A stretch of 23,801 nucleotides of DNA from DATGQT01 sp033720695 (GTDB lineage Bacteria; Bacteroidota; Rhodothermia; Rhodothermales; Rubricoccaceae), in the NCBI GenBank assembly GCA_033720695.1, contig JAWWCA010000022.1:1-23801 (forward strand). The letters are read 5' to 3'. Shown here piece after piece: positions 6,594 through 14,866 of the stretch. The notes beneath the pieces were generated by a model. The model did not search any database. It saw nothing but the letters and a program-made list of their open reading frames with translations, and was not told where the DNA came from. The position numbers were made by a program, and so were the translations under genes. The first letter of the stretch is position 1. Each line of letters opens with the position of its first letter.

Positions 6594-7973
6594 TCACATC
6601 CGCGTGCGGTCGTCCCAGACGGGGATGAGCAGGCGGTAGTCGCCGAGGCCAGTGTCGTCGACGAAGATGAAGCGGCGGCCGTGGCGGTTGTAGTACCAGA
6701 TCTCGTAGGGCTTCGTCCCGTAGTTGAACGGGTGGCGCTCCACGATGTCGGGCTCGCCGAAGCGGATGAAGACCTCGCCGCGGTCGGTGTTCCAGCCGGC
6801 GTCGCGGAAGCGGCCGTACTGCTCGTTGGCGTAGGCCACGCGGTAGTAGTACTCCTCCATCCGCTCGTTGCGCCGCGTGCCGGGCGAGGGGTCGCGGCGG
6901 TCCCAGAAGGCGCGGAAGAGGCGGGCCTTCTCGTCGTCGGTCTGCGCGCTGCGCATGGCGCGGAGCTCGCTCTCGCGCGCGACGTAGCGGAGCTGCGAGA
7001 TGGCTTGGTCGATGTCGCGGATCTGCCCTTCGAGCCCCATCCACCGGACCGAGAACGGCTTCGCCGTCTCGGCGACGAGCTGGCCGTCGGGGGTCTCGAG
7101 GCGGAGTGAAAGCACGTAGTCCCCGACGCCGAACTGCTCGGTCTCGAGGCGGAGCGTGGCGGGGTTGCGCCCGGCCTGGACCGAGAGCGGCTCGGAGAGG
7201 ACGAGCGGCGTGCCCAGCTCGGTCTGCTCGCGCTCGCTCAGCCCGAGGAGGGCGCGGAAGCTCGGGCGCTCCCGGTAGCGCCCCTCCTCCGTCGCCACGT
7301 ATGTCACGCGGAGATCGGCCGGCTCCTGGGCGTAGATCTCGTAGTAGACCGTAAACACCTCCTGGTCGGTCCGGACGACGCCGCCGACGTTGGGGAAGAG
7401 GCGCCCCCCCTCGTCGTAGCGGTCGAGGAGGAGCAGGTCGCCGAGGGCGACGCCCCGGGTGTAGCCGTCGACGCGGACGCCGGCCTCGCGCACGAACGAG
7501 CGGCGGCTGGCCGCGTCTTCGAGCTGGACCTCGACGCCGTAGCGGCCGGGGTCGATCGCGAGCGCCTGCGTGGCGCGGTCGTAGGTCTCCCCGTCCTGCG
7601 TCGCGTCGTAGGTCGGCACCGTCACCTCGCGCTCCCACGAGCGCGTGGCGACGAGCCCCTGCCGCTGCCCCTCGGCGGCGAGGCGGTGGACCTCGACGGA
7701 GACGGTGTAGCGGGCCTCGAACCCCTCCGTGCGCGAGAGGAAGCGGAGGTTCGAGTACGGGATCGACGTGTAGATCTCGAGCTGCGGCGCGCCGCCGTCG
7801 GCGCGGCTCCCGACGACGTCGAGGGCGAACTCGGGCTGGTAGGCCACCTGCGCGGAGGCACCCCCCGTGGGTCCGACGAGGGCGGCGGCGAGGAGGAACG
7901 CGAGGAGGAGTCGGGGCGCCACGAAGGGCCGCGGGGCGGCGGGACGGACGAGACAGGCGTAGCGGACGCTCAT
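6594..7973 (-). CDS. GWxTD domain-containing exported protein
   Basis: The 459-residue protein has an N-terminal signal peptide: a basic start, a hydrophobic stretch at about 19-35, and a likely cut after ASA at about 41. Residues 45-310 look like consecutive beta-rich domains with many alternating strands. The C-terminal region (about 320-455) carries the GWxTD domain, with the motif GWNTDRGEVFIRFGEPD at 393-409 after a helical FWDRRDPSPGTRRNE segment and before YEIWYYNRHGRRFIFVDD. GWxTD proteins are found mainly in Bacteroidota, Acidobacteriota and related phyla; their molecular role is unknown. A start 48 codons upstream is possible in frame, but it would put the signal peptide internally. 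A strong terminator follows. Location is presumably periplasm or outer surface. Confidence 0.93.
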   Translation of the reverse strand: MSVRYACLVRPAAPRPFVAPRLLLAFLLAAALVGPTGGASAQVAYQPEFALDVVGSRADGGAPQLEIYTSIPYSNLRFLSRTEGFEARYTVSVEVHRLAAEGQRQGLVATRSWEREVTVPTYDATQDGETYDRATQALAIDPGRYGVEVQLEDAASRRSFVREAGVRVDGYTRGVALGDLLLLDRYDEGGRLFPNVGGVVRTDQEVFTVYYEIYAQEPADLRVTYVATEEGRYRERPSFRALLGLSEREQTELGTPLVLSEPLSVQAGRNPATLRLETEQFGVGDYVLSLRLETPDGQLVAETAKPFSVRWMGLEGQIRDIDQAISQLRYVARESELRAMRSAQTDDEKARLFRAFWDRRDPSPGTRRNERMEEYYYRVAYANEQYGRFRDAGWNTDRGEVFIRFGEPDIVERHPFNYGTKPYEIWYYNRHGRRFIFVDDTGLGDYRLLIPVWDDRTRM

Positions 7974-8184
7974 AGGCCCAGGGCCGGGGCTAACGGGAGC
8001 GGTGGAACGGTGGCGGTGCGCCGCCCGGTTCCCACATGGGCGGCCCGAGTCGGGCCAGACCGAGGCGCGGCAGCACAGCCTAAAGAACGCGAGCGAGGGC
8101 GCCATCCCCAGCCCCACCCGCCCGAACCGCTGCTGCGACCGGCCGAGCCGCCGAAACGGGGGGCCGAACCGTCGCGCCCGCGAC

Positions 8185-9153
8185 TCAGTCGAAGAGGGCC
8201 TGGACGAAGGCGGCGCGGTCGAACACCTGGAGGTCCCCGATCCCCTCGCCGACGCCGATGTACTTTACAGGGATCTGGAACTCGTTCGAAATGCCAATCA
8301 CGATGCCCCCCTTCGCGGTGCCGTCGAGCTTGGTGAGCACGAGCCCGGTCACGTCCACGTGCTGCGTGAACGCCTCGGCCTGGCGGAGGGCGTTCTGACC
8401 CGTGGAGGCGTCGAGGACGAGGAGCACCTCGTGGGGGGCGCCCGCCACCTGCCGGTCCATCACCCGCTTCACCTTCGCCAGCTCCTCCATCAGCCCGATC
8501 TGGTTGTGGAGGCGCCCGGCCGTGTCGATGAGGACGACGTCGGCCTCGCGGCTCTTGGCCGCGGCGAGGGTGTCGAAGGCGACGGCCGCGGGGTCGGCGC
8601 CCTGGTACTGCTTGATGAGGGGGACGTCGGCGCGCTCGGCCCAGATCTCGAGCTGCTCGATGGCGGCGGCGCGGAAGGTGTCGGCCGCGCCGAGGAGCAC
8701 CTTCTTCCCTGCCCCCTTGTAGCGCGCCGCGATCTTCCCAATGGAGGTCGTCTTGCCGACGCCGTTGACGCCGACCACCATGATGACGTGCGGCCGGCTC
8801 GGGAGCGGCGCGCCGAAGTCGGCCGGGCGGTGCTCCTCCGTCCCGAGGAGGAGGTCGGCGATCTCGTCGCGGATGAGCGCGTGGAGCTCCTTCGTCGAGA
8901 CGTACTTGTCCTGGGCGACGCGGGCCTCGATCCGCCGGATGATCTCGACCGTCGTCGTGACGCCGACGTCGGAGGTGACGAGGACCTCCTCGAGGTCGTC
9001 GAGCACCTCGTCGTCGACGGTGTCCTTCCCCGCGACGGCGCGGCTGAGCTTGCCGAAGAAGGAGGTCTTGGTCTTCTCGAGGCCTTCCTGGAGGCGCTCC
9101 TGCTCGGAGGCCGGGGCCTCCGCTTCTTTCTTGCCGAAGCCGAACAGGGCCAT
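8185..9153 (-). CDS. ftsY: Signal recognition particle receptor FtsY
   Basis: The 322-residue SRP GTPase docks ribosome-nascent chain-SRP complexes at the inner membrane with Ffh. The N-terminus MALFGFGKKEAEAPASEQER is short; the acidic A domain of proteobacterial FtsY is absent, leaving an NG core, which is normal for this lineage. The N domain spans about 17-105. G-domain motifs are GVNGVGKTTS (128-137), DTFRAAA (158-164), DTAGR (210-214) and TKLDGTAKGG (274-283), followed by GVGEGIGDL (300-308). The RLHNQIGLMEELAKV stretch after DTAGR is typical of FtsY rather than Ffh. It lies 95 nt after the phosphatidyltransferase and 211 nt before the GWxTD start; the three are co-directional. Confidence 0.97.
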   Translation of the reverse strand: MALFGFGKKEAEAPASEQERLQEGLEKTKTSFFGKLSRAVAGKDTVDDEVLDDLEEVLVTSDVGVTTTVEIIRRIEARVAQDKYVSTKELHALIRDEIADLLLGTEEHRPADFGAPLPSRPHVIMVVGVNGVGKTTSIGKIAARYKGAGKKVLLGAADTFRAAAIEQLEIWAERADVPLIKQYQGADPAAVAFDTLAAAKSREADVVLIDTAGRLHNQIGLMEELAKVKRVMDRQVAGAPHEVLLVLDASTGQNALRQAEAFTQHVDVTGLVLTKLDGTAKGGIVIGISNEFQIPVKYIGVGEGIGDLQVFDRAAFVQALFD

Positions 9154-9248
9154 GGGATCGGGGAGTAGCGGGACGGGCGGTCAGACGGTTGTGCGCGGGC
9201 GGGAGACCCGGTCCCCCGATGATCCGATCCCCCGGCGCCCCGGTCCAC

Positions 9249-9836
9249 CTAATCTTCGGGGAAGACGACGTTGCCGTGGGCGTCCACGCGGGCGCGGGAG
9301 CCGGGCCGCATGATGCGGGTGAAGCGGACGGCGTAGTCCGCGACCGAGACCAGCATGACGGCCGTCGTGGCCCCGACGCACGCCTGCATCAGCCGGCCCG
9401 GCGCGCCGAGGAGCGCGGCCACGACCGTCAGCGAGAGCAGCGTCACGGCGAGCTTCCCGGACCACAGGCTCGTAGTGAACCGCCCGAGCCGCCGCGTCTG
9501 CATCAGCCCGCCCGCCGAGAGGAGGGCGTCTCGGGCGACGGCGAGGGCGACGAACCACAGAGGGAGGTTGGGCTCGACCGGCCGCACGAGGAGGGCGATC
9601 GTCACGGCCGCCGCGGCGAGCTTGTCGGCCGACGCGTCGAGCACCTTCCCCCACTCCGAGACGGTGTCGCTCCACCGCGCCAGCTTCCCGTCGAAGAAGT
9701 CCGTCGCGATGGCGAGACCGATGAGACCGAACATCGGGCCGACCGGCCCCCCGCGGTAGACGAGGACGGTGATGGGCGCGACGAGGACGACGCGGGCGAG
9801 GCTGAGCGCGTTCGCCGCCGTCCAGAACCGGCCCAT
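9249..9836 (-). CDS. CDP-alcohol phosphatidyltransferase family membrane enzyme
   Basis: The 195-residue integral membrane protein transfers a phosphatidyl group from a CDP-linked lipid to an alcohol. The complete family signature is present: D46-x2-D49-G50-x2-A53-R54-x8-G63-x3-D67-x3-D71, read in DFFDGKLARWSD and EWGKVLDASADK. About five or six hydrophobic segments surround it. The N-terminus NALSLARVVLVAPI resembles the NxLTxxR start of PgsA, so glycerol-3-phosphate 3-phosphatidyltransferase (phosphatidylglycerolphosphate synthase) is the best guess. Other alcohols, such as inositol phosphate, are not excluded. An in-frame ATG 15 codons upstream (9881) is an alternative start. It is the first gene of the unit with ftsY and is divergent from the glycosyltransferase. 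Confidence 0.9.
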   Translation of the reverse strand: MGRFWTAANALSLARVVLVAPITVLVYRGGPVGPMFGLIGLAIATDFFDGKLARWSDTVSEWGKVLDASADKLAAAAVTIALLVRPVEPNLPLWFVALAVARDALLSAGGLMQTRRLGRFTTSLWSGKLAVTLLSLTVVAALLGAPGRLMQACVGATTAVMLVSVADYAVRFTRIMRPGSRARVDAHGNVVFPED

Positions 9837-10001
9837 CGCGGGGAATCCTGGGCGGGGGGATATGGGCGCAGCGCTCGGCATCGGGCGGTGGAAATTAGAG
9901 GATGCCGGGTGAGGAAGGGGTGGAGAGTGCAGCGGACCCCCCGCGGGGTCGGCCCGTCCGCCCTTCGCACCGTACCCTCCGTGCTCCCGATCCTCGCGCC
10001 C
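9837..10001. promoter_or_regulatory. Divergent intergenic region between the phosphatidyltransferase and glycosyltransferase genes
   Basis: These 165 nt must hold the promoters for both genes, since they are transcribed away from each other. A compact stem GACCCC (9935-9940) with GGGGTC (9945-9950) overlaps a second possible pairing, GCGGAC (9932-9937) with GTCCGC (9956-9961). The two folds are mutually exclusive. Both lie ahead of the glycosyltransferase start. No clear promoter boxes were recognised. Confidence 0.4.
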
Positions 10002-11132
10002 ATGCTCGTCGCCCTCTTCGCTGCTGCGCTCGCCGTGCAGGTGCTCTTCTGGAGCCTCCTCGGCTTGGGGTTTTCGCGCGTCCGGCGGCGCCAGCGGGAG
10101 AGCGACGGCCCGGCGCCCGCCCTCCCGCTCTCGGTCGTCGTCGCGGCGCGCGACGAGGCGGAGCACCTCCCCCTCCTCCTCGACGCGCTGGAACGGCAGA
10201 CCCTCCCCCCCGCTGAGGTCGTCGTCGCCGACGACGGGTCGACGGACGAGACGGCAGCGCTCGTGGAAAGACGGGACGCCGCGTGGGCGAGGACCGGAGG
10301 CCCCCCGCTCCGGCTCGTGCGTGTCCCCAAAGGCGAGGCGGAGGCGGCAGGGCTCCCGCGCAAGAAGCACGCGCTCACGCGCGCCATCGAGGCGGCCTCG
10401 CACGACCGCCTCCTCTTCACCGACGCCGACGGCGTGCCACCGCCGACTTGGACGGCCGCCGTCGCGCGCGCGGCCGCCGAGGAGGAGGGCGCCGTGCTGG
10501 TCGGGTACGGGCCGCTCCTTCCGGCGCCGGGGCTCCTCAACGCCTACGCCCGCTACGAGACGCTCGTGACGGCGTTGATGACGGCGGCGGCCATCGGCTG
10601 GGATCGGCCCTACATGGCCGTGGGGCGGAACCTCTCCTACCCCCGCTCGCTCTTCGAGCGCCTCGGCGGCTTCGCCCACTCCGCCCGCTCGCTCTCGGGC
10701 GACGACGACCTCCTCGTGCAGGAGGTGGATCGCACGGGCGCCGCGCCCGTCCGCTACCTCCTCGACCCCGGCTCGTTCGTCCCCAGCGCCGCGCCCGCCA
10801 CGCTCGGCGGCTGGCTGCGGCAGAAGCGGCGGCACGCCTCGGCGGGGCGCCACTACCGACCAGCCGTGCAGGCTCGCCTCTTGCTCTTCCACGCGTCCAA
10901 CGTGCTGGTCTGGCTCGGCGCCCCCGTGTTGTGGCTCGCCGCAGGCACACCGTGGGGCGCGGGCTTCCTCGCCGTGCGCTTCCTCGTCCAGCGCGCCGCG
11001 CTCAAACCGGCCGAGGAGGCCTTCGGCGCACGGGACCTCACGCTCGCCCAGCCCGTCCTCGACCTCCTCTACCTCCTCCACAACGCGGTCGTCGCGCCGC
11101 TCGGCGTGCTCCTCAAGCCGGCGCGGTGGTGA
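10002..11132 (+). CDS. Membrane-bound family 2 glycosyltransferase
   Basis: The 376-residue protein has an N-terminal membrane helix (about 1-23) with a basic stop RVRRRQR. A GT-A catalytic domain follows: LPLSVVVAARDEAEHL (41-56), DDGSTDET (77-84), the metal-binding DAD (141-143) in LLFTDADGVPPP, the acceptor-side GDDD (233-236), and QKRRHASAGRHY (274-285), equivalent to the QxxRW region of processive GT2 enzymes. The C-terminus has two or three hydrophobic segments (about 297-330 and 350-372). This layout fits membrane glycosyltransferases of envelope polysaccharide or glycolipid synthesis; the sugar and acceptor cannot be read. The frame is open upstream without a real start; GTG at 9981 is an alternative. 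The gene ends 10 nt from the convergent lipoprotein gene. Confidence 0.9.
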   Translation: MLVALFAAALAVQVLFWSLLGLGFSRVRRRQRESDGPAPALPLSVVVAARDEAEHLPLLLDALERQTLPPAEVVVADDGSTDETAALVERRDAAWARTGGPPLRLVRVPKGEAEAAGLPRKKHALTRAIEAASHDRLLFTDADGVPPPTWTAAVARAAAEEEGAVLVGYGPLLPAPGLLNAYARYETLVTALMTAAAIGWDRPYMAVGRNLSYPRSLFERLGGFAHSARSLSGDDDLLVQEVDRTGAAPVRYLLDPGSFVPSAAPATLGGWLRQKRRHASAGRHYRPAVQARLLLFHASNVLVWLGAPVLWLAAGTPWGAGFLAVRFLVQRAALKPAEEAFGARDLTLAQPVLDLLYLLHNAVVAPLGVLLKPARW

Positions 11133-11142
11133 GCGGCAGCGG

Positions 11143-14100
11143 TCACCGCACGACGGTCGCGGTGACGAAGTCGAAGACGTTGGGGGCGCGGTCGTCCACC
11201 TTCCCGCCGCCGCGCATCTCGCCGGCCTCCGCCTCGACCGAGGCAAAGCGGCCCACGCCGCGGCCCGGGTCGTGCGCGCCGACGAGGAGCGTGACGCTGG
11301 CGCCGCGCGGGACGTCCGGGAGGACGAAGCGGGGGAGCGCGAACGAGAGCGCGCCCGCCGGCGGGTTGAACGCCGTGCCCTCGCCCGGTGCCACCTCGCC
11401 GAGGACGCGGCCGCTGGCGTCCTCCACCACGAGGCCGTCGCCGACGAAGATGACGTACTCGTAGCCCTCGCCCTGCGGGAAGTCGTAGCGCGCGTTCCGC
11501 TCGACGGTCCGCTTCCCGCCCGGCTCGGTGTCGATGGCGAGGGCGGCGAACGTGGGTTGGAGGCCCGTGCCTTCGGCCGCGGCGAGGTTGACGAACTCGG
11601 CTCGGAAGTAGGTCGTGGAGTCGTCCTCGGTGACCTCGAGGTAGGTGGCGTCGAGGACGCCGTCGGGGAAGGCCGTGGGGTAGGTGTAGGTGTTGGTGGC
11701 CCCCCAGTCGTCGCCGTCGGGGTCGACCTGGGTGAGGATGGGGACGGCCGTGGGGTTCTCGCGGAGGATGTCGTTGTCGACGAGGCGGGTCTGCGCCTCG
11801 GCCCGCCGCATGACGGCGTACCGCTCTTGGCGCCGCGGCTGGGCCCACGCAAAGCCCTCCCACCACGCCGGGTCCGGGCGCTCGTAGCGCCGGTCGGCCG
11901 CGACGCGCTCCCCGTCCACCTCGACGCCGTCGGGCGTGATTGCCACCGCAACGGGGGGGGCTGCGACGGCGAGGGTGTCGCCCTGCATCACGGCGACGGG
12001 CACGGCCGCCTCCAGCCCGAAGGCACGCACCTGCACGACGGCGCCCTCGGGGAGCGCGCCCTCCGGCGACAGCTGGACCGACAGCTCGCGCTCCGACTGC
12101 TCCATCGCCAGGTTCACCCAGCCGTCGCCGAGACGGACGCGCGTCGCCGTCTCGCCCCAGGCGTCGGGGAGGTGCGGGGCCAGCACGACCGTCGTCGGGG
12201 TCGCGTAGCGGATCCCGGCGAGGTCTCGGTAGGCGTTGGCGAGGAACTGGCCCAGGCTCCACGGCTGCACGGGCGCCCCAGCCACAGCCGGCGGCGCGTC
12301 CTCGGTGCGCGGGTGCGCGTCCAGCATGTCCGGGATGGCGCCGACGACGCCGCGCTCGACGATGAGCGCCGCCTCGTTCGCGAGGAGCTCGTAGGCCCGA
12401 TCGGCCGCGCCGGTCTGGGCCATGAGCTCGATGAGCGGGCCGCTGAGCCACGTCCAGACGGGCCCGTTGAAGCGGGCGTCGTCGGCGCTGTAGTACTCGG
12501 CCGCTTCCGCGAAGGGGTGGAAGAGGGAGTCGGTCTGCGGCCGCGTGGCGACGCCGTGCGGGTAGGCAAGGCGCTCGGCCAGGGCGCGCGTGAGGCGCGC
12601 CTTCTGCTCGGCGGGGAGGTCGAGCCGGGCGAGGGCGAGGAGGGCGTTCGGGCGGGTCACGTCGCTCGGGGCCCCGCGGCGGTCGTAGCCGTCCACGACG
12701 CGGTCGCCGGAGACGTAGCGCTGCGGCACGCGCCTGAGGAGGACGTCGGCGCTGTCGGCGTACCACGCGGCCGTCTCGCGGCCCGCGACCCCCATGATGG
12801 TGGCGAAGTCGGTGAGGGTGCGGAGGGCCCGGTAGAGAGCGCCCTGCCCCTCGATGGGCACGCCGCCGCGCGGCGTGGCGACGCCCTCCCGGTTCGCCGG
12901 GCTCTGCATCCACGTCTCGCCGTCGCCGGCGAGGAGGAAGCCCTCGGGCGAGACCTGCGGGCCGTGGCGGCGGCTCTCGCCGTAGAGGCCGCGCATGGCG
13001 AAGACGCTCTTGAACCAGAAGTTCGGCTCGCCCTGGACGAGCGAGCGGTCGCCGGTGGCGCGGACGTAGTCGCCGGCGGCGGCGAGGTAGAGCGGCGTGG
13101 CGTCGGCCGTCGCGAACTCGGCGCGCCCGCCGGGGCGGACGAGGGTGGGGGCGCGCCCCAGCACGTCGATCCGCTCGTCGAAGCGCTGCGCGCGGCCGTA
13201 GGGGGTGAGGAGGCCGCGCGCGGCCTCCCAGTCGCCCGTCGCGAGGAGGGCGCCGAGGACGTCGAGCCCGCTCCGGCCGGGCGGCGGCTCGGCGCCGGGC
13301 ACCCCGGGGAGCACGTAGGTGCCGCTGGAGTCCACCGCCATGAGGGCGTCGAGCGTGAGGCGGGCCCACTGGAAGGCGTGGTCGAACGACTCGTCGCCGG
13401 TCGCGAAGGGGGTCCGGTCGAGGAGGGCGGCCATCCGAGCGCTCCGCCGCTCCATCAGCGCCTCGGCGTCGCGGAGGGCGAGGGCGGCGAGGGAGTCGGC
13501 CGCCTCGGGCGTGTCCGCCGTCGCCACGACGACGCGGCCGGGCGTGGGGAAGGCGACCTCGCCCAGCGTGAGGGCGATCCGCCGCCCGCCCTCGGGCGTC
13601 TCTTCGGCGGCGGCCGTCCGAGCGGTGCCGCCGGTGGCGCGGACGGCCAGCCAGACGGGCCGCGGGTCGTCGCCGCGCGGCGCGAGGTAGTTGCCCCGCG
13701 CGATGAGGAGGGTCCCGTCGCGCGCCTCCACCTGGTAGTCGCTCGCCCCGCTGCGGTCGCTCACGACCGGCCGGAAGCCGAGGACGCCCGAGGAGTCCGG
13801 GATCTCGACGAGGAGGGCGCCGCGCCCGTCGAGGAGCGCCACCTGCTCTGTCAGGCTCGGCTCCTCGATGCCGCGGACCTTGTTGAAGAGGCGGGCGACG
13901 AAGCCGGAGGTGTCCTCCTCGACGTACGCGCGCACGGCGAAGTCGGGCCGGGCGAGGCCACGGACGCGGTCCTCGGGCCCGATCAGGGTCGAGTCGTCCT
14001 CGCTCCACCAGCGCCAGCCGTCGAGCATCCGGTAGCCGCCGGCCACGAACCCCATCGCCGCGTCGTCCTGCGGCGCGACGAGGGCGTCGTAGAGGAAGGT

Positions 14101-14298
14101 CCCGGCGCCGTCGGAGAAGAAGAAGGCGCGGCGGGCGTCGAGGGTGTCGTCCTCGGCTGGGGCCTCGGCGAAGACGGCGAGGTCGGCGAGGGCCTCGGGC
14201 CCTTCTGCGGCGATCCGCTTGTCCGCCTCCTCGATGCACCCGCTGCAGCCCGCGACGAGGCCGAGGACGAGGAGGACGAGGACGTGCGGTCGCGTCAT
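11143..14298 (-). CDS. Surface lipoprotein with amylo-alpha-1,6-glucosidase (GH133-like) domain and glucodextranase-type C-terminal module
   Basis: The 1051-residue protein starts MTRPHVLVLLVLGLVAGCSG, a lipoprotein signal with lipobox LVAGC and lipidated Cys18. Residues about 50-290 form a beta-rich N-terminal domain. Residues about 295-700 form an (alpha/alpha)6-type domain with debranching-enzyme landmarks: ATADATPLYLAAAGDYVRAT (396-415), TWMQ (462-465), TPRGGVPIEGQGALYRAL (475-492), FNGPVWTWLSGPL (610-622) and PVQPWSLGQFLANAY (676-690). The TWMD aspartate that I recall from the family is Gln465 here. Residues about 855-1045 resemble the glucodextranase C-terminal module (DPDGDDWGATNTYTYPT at 859-875). 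It probably acts on an alpha-glucan at the cell surface; substrate and activity are inferred. It is last in the run starting at the L,D-transpeptidases and converges on the glycosyltransferase with a 10-nt gap. Confidence 0.82.
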   Translation of the reverse strand: MTRPHVLVLLVLGLVAGCSGCIEEADKRIAAEGPEALADLAVFAEAPAEDDTLDARRAFFFSDGAGTFLYDALVAPQDDAAMGFVAGGYRMLDGWRWWSEDDSTLIGPEDRVRGLARPDFAVRAYVEEDTSGFVARLFNKVRGIEEPSLTEQVALLDGRGALLVEIPDSSGVLGFRPVVSDRSGASDYQVEARDGTLLIARGNYLAPRGDDPRPVWLAVRATGGTARTAAAEETPEGGRRIALTLGEVAFPTPGRVVVATADTPEAADSLAALALRDAEALMERRSARMAALLDRTPFATGDESFDHAFQWARLTLDALMAVDSSGTYVLPGVPGAEPPPGRSGLDVLGALLATGDWEAARGLLTPYGRAQRFDERIDVLGRAPTLVRPGGRAEFATADATPLYLAAAGDYVRATGDRSLVQGEPNFWFKSVFAMRGLYGESRRHGPQVSPEGFLLAGDGETWMQSPANREGVATPRGGVPIEGQGALYRALRTLTDFATIMGVAGRETAAWYADSADVLLRRVPQRYVSGDRVVDGYDRRGAPSDVTRPNALLALARLDLPAEQKARLTRALAERLAYPHGVATRPQTDSLFHPFAEAAEYYSADDARFNGPVWTWLSGPLIELMAQTGAADRAYELLANEAALIVERGVVGAIPDMLDAHPRTEDAPPAVAGAPVQPWSLGQFLANAYRDLAGIRYATPTTVVLAPHLPDAWGETATRVRLGDGWVNLAMEQSERELSVQLSPEGALPEGAVVQVRAFGLEAAVPVAVMQGDTLAVAAPPVAVAITPDGVEVDGERVAADRRYERPDPAWWEGFAWAQPRRQERYAVMRRAEAQTRLVDNDILRENPTAVPILTQVDPDGDDWGATNTYTYPTAFPDGVLDATYLEVTEDDSTTYFRAEFVNLAAAEGTGLQPTFAALAIDTEPGGKRTVERNARYDFPQGEGYEYVIFVGDGLVVEDASGRVLGEVAPGEGTAFNPPAGALSFALPRFVLPDVPRGASVTLLVGAHDPGRGVGRFASVEAEAGEMRGGGKVDDRAPNVFDFVTATVVR

Positions 14299-14299
14299 G

Positions 14300-14348
14300 G
14301 ACGGGGCGGCAGGAGAGAGAAGCACCAAAAGAGGATACCGCCCCCGTC
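14300..14348 (-). promoter_or_regulatory. Possible 5'-UTR hairpin abutting the lipoprotein start codon
   Basis: GACGGGGCGG (14300-14309) pairs with CCGCCCCCGTC (14338-14348) with one bulged C. On the minus-strand transcript the 3' arm ends one base before the ATG, so folding would bury the start region. The 28-nt loop includes CTCTTTTGG. It could modulate translation of the lipoprotein; no T-run supports termination. Confidence 0.35.
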
Positions 14349-14398
14349 GGTTCCATCGCACACGCATTTCAAGGGCGACCCGAGGGCCTCCCCTCTGC

Positions 14399-14818
14399 TC
14401 ATTCCTCCACCCCGCTGGGCCGAACGTCGGCCTGCGCTGCCGGGCGGAAGACGACGGCGGTGCGCGGCGGGACCTCGTTGCTGTACGCGGTGCCCCCCGC
14501 GTCGAAGAGCGTGACGAGCAGCGAGGGCACGGTCGCCACGTCGCCCCGCGTGGCGAAGACGGGCACGAGCGGCTCGACCGGAGGGGTCCGGGCGACCCGC
14601 TGCGGCACGCCGCCCCCGTTCACCATCACCACGAGCCGTCGCTCGCCCGCGCCGCAGGCGAAGGCCAGGAGGGCCGCGGCTTCGTCGGCCGCGAGGATGT
14701 CGACGGGACCGGCGGCGAGACACGCAGAGACCCGCTGAGCCCACCGCCCGTGCGGGCCGTCGGGAGACAGCGTGCCGGTGCCGGCGAGGAGGCTGTACAG
14801 GATCAGCAGCAGGTGCAT
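14399..14818 (-). CDS. Small protein resembling a stand-alone alpha-amylase-type C-terminal beta domain
   Basis: The 139-residue protein has a hydrophobic N-terminus, MHLLLILYSLLAGTGTLS, that could be a signal peptide. The remainder reads like the C-terminal beta-sandwich of GH13 enzymes: AALLAFACGAGERRLVVMVN (48-67) corresponds to the usual VLAFxR...LVVVNxS strand pair, and EVPPRTAVVFRPA (115-127) to the closing LPPxSAVVLRP strand. No catalytic barrel is present: ispG ends 48 nt upstream. Residues 2-16 also resemble the last barrel strand/helix of GH13 enzymes (LLxLLPGTP), so it may be the relic of a lost amylase. It precedes the GH133-like lipoprotein by 100 nt in the same direction, which fits alpha-glucan metabolism. 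The family assignment is by pattern memory only. Confidence 0.62.
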   Translation of the reverse strand: MHLLLILYSLLAGTGTLSPDGPHGRWAQRVSACLAAGPVDILAADEAAALLAFACGAGERRLVVMVNGGGVPQRVARTPPVEPLVPVFATRGDVATVPSLLVTLFDAGGTAYSNEVPPRTAVVFRPAAQADVRPSGVEE

Positions 14819-14866
14819 CGGGCGGACGGGGGAGGGCGCGTCTCGCTCAACGCGGTCCTCGCGGGG

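Noticed and set aside
9189..10001. An upstream extension of the glycosyltransferase frame
   Set aside because: It lies antisense to the phosphatidyltransferase and lacks a plausible protein sequence; the membrane helix that starts the real protein begins near 10002.
9837..11951. An N-terminal extension of the phosphatidyltransferase of about 700 codons
   Set aside because: It runs antisense through the glycosyltransferase gene, is Ser/Arg/Pro-rich and has no domain; the family N-terminus begins at 9836.
11272..14514. A plus-strand frame of over 1000 codons opposite the lipoprotein gene
   Set aside because: Its translation is dominated by Glu, Gly, Arg, Val and His in low-complexity order, as expected antisense to a high-GC gene. 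The minus-strand frame has clear domains and a lipoprotein signal.
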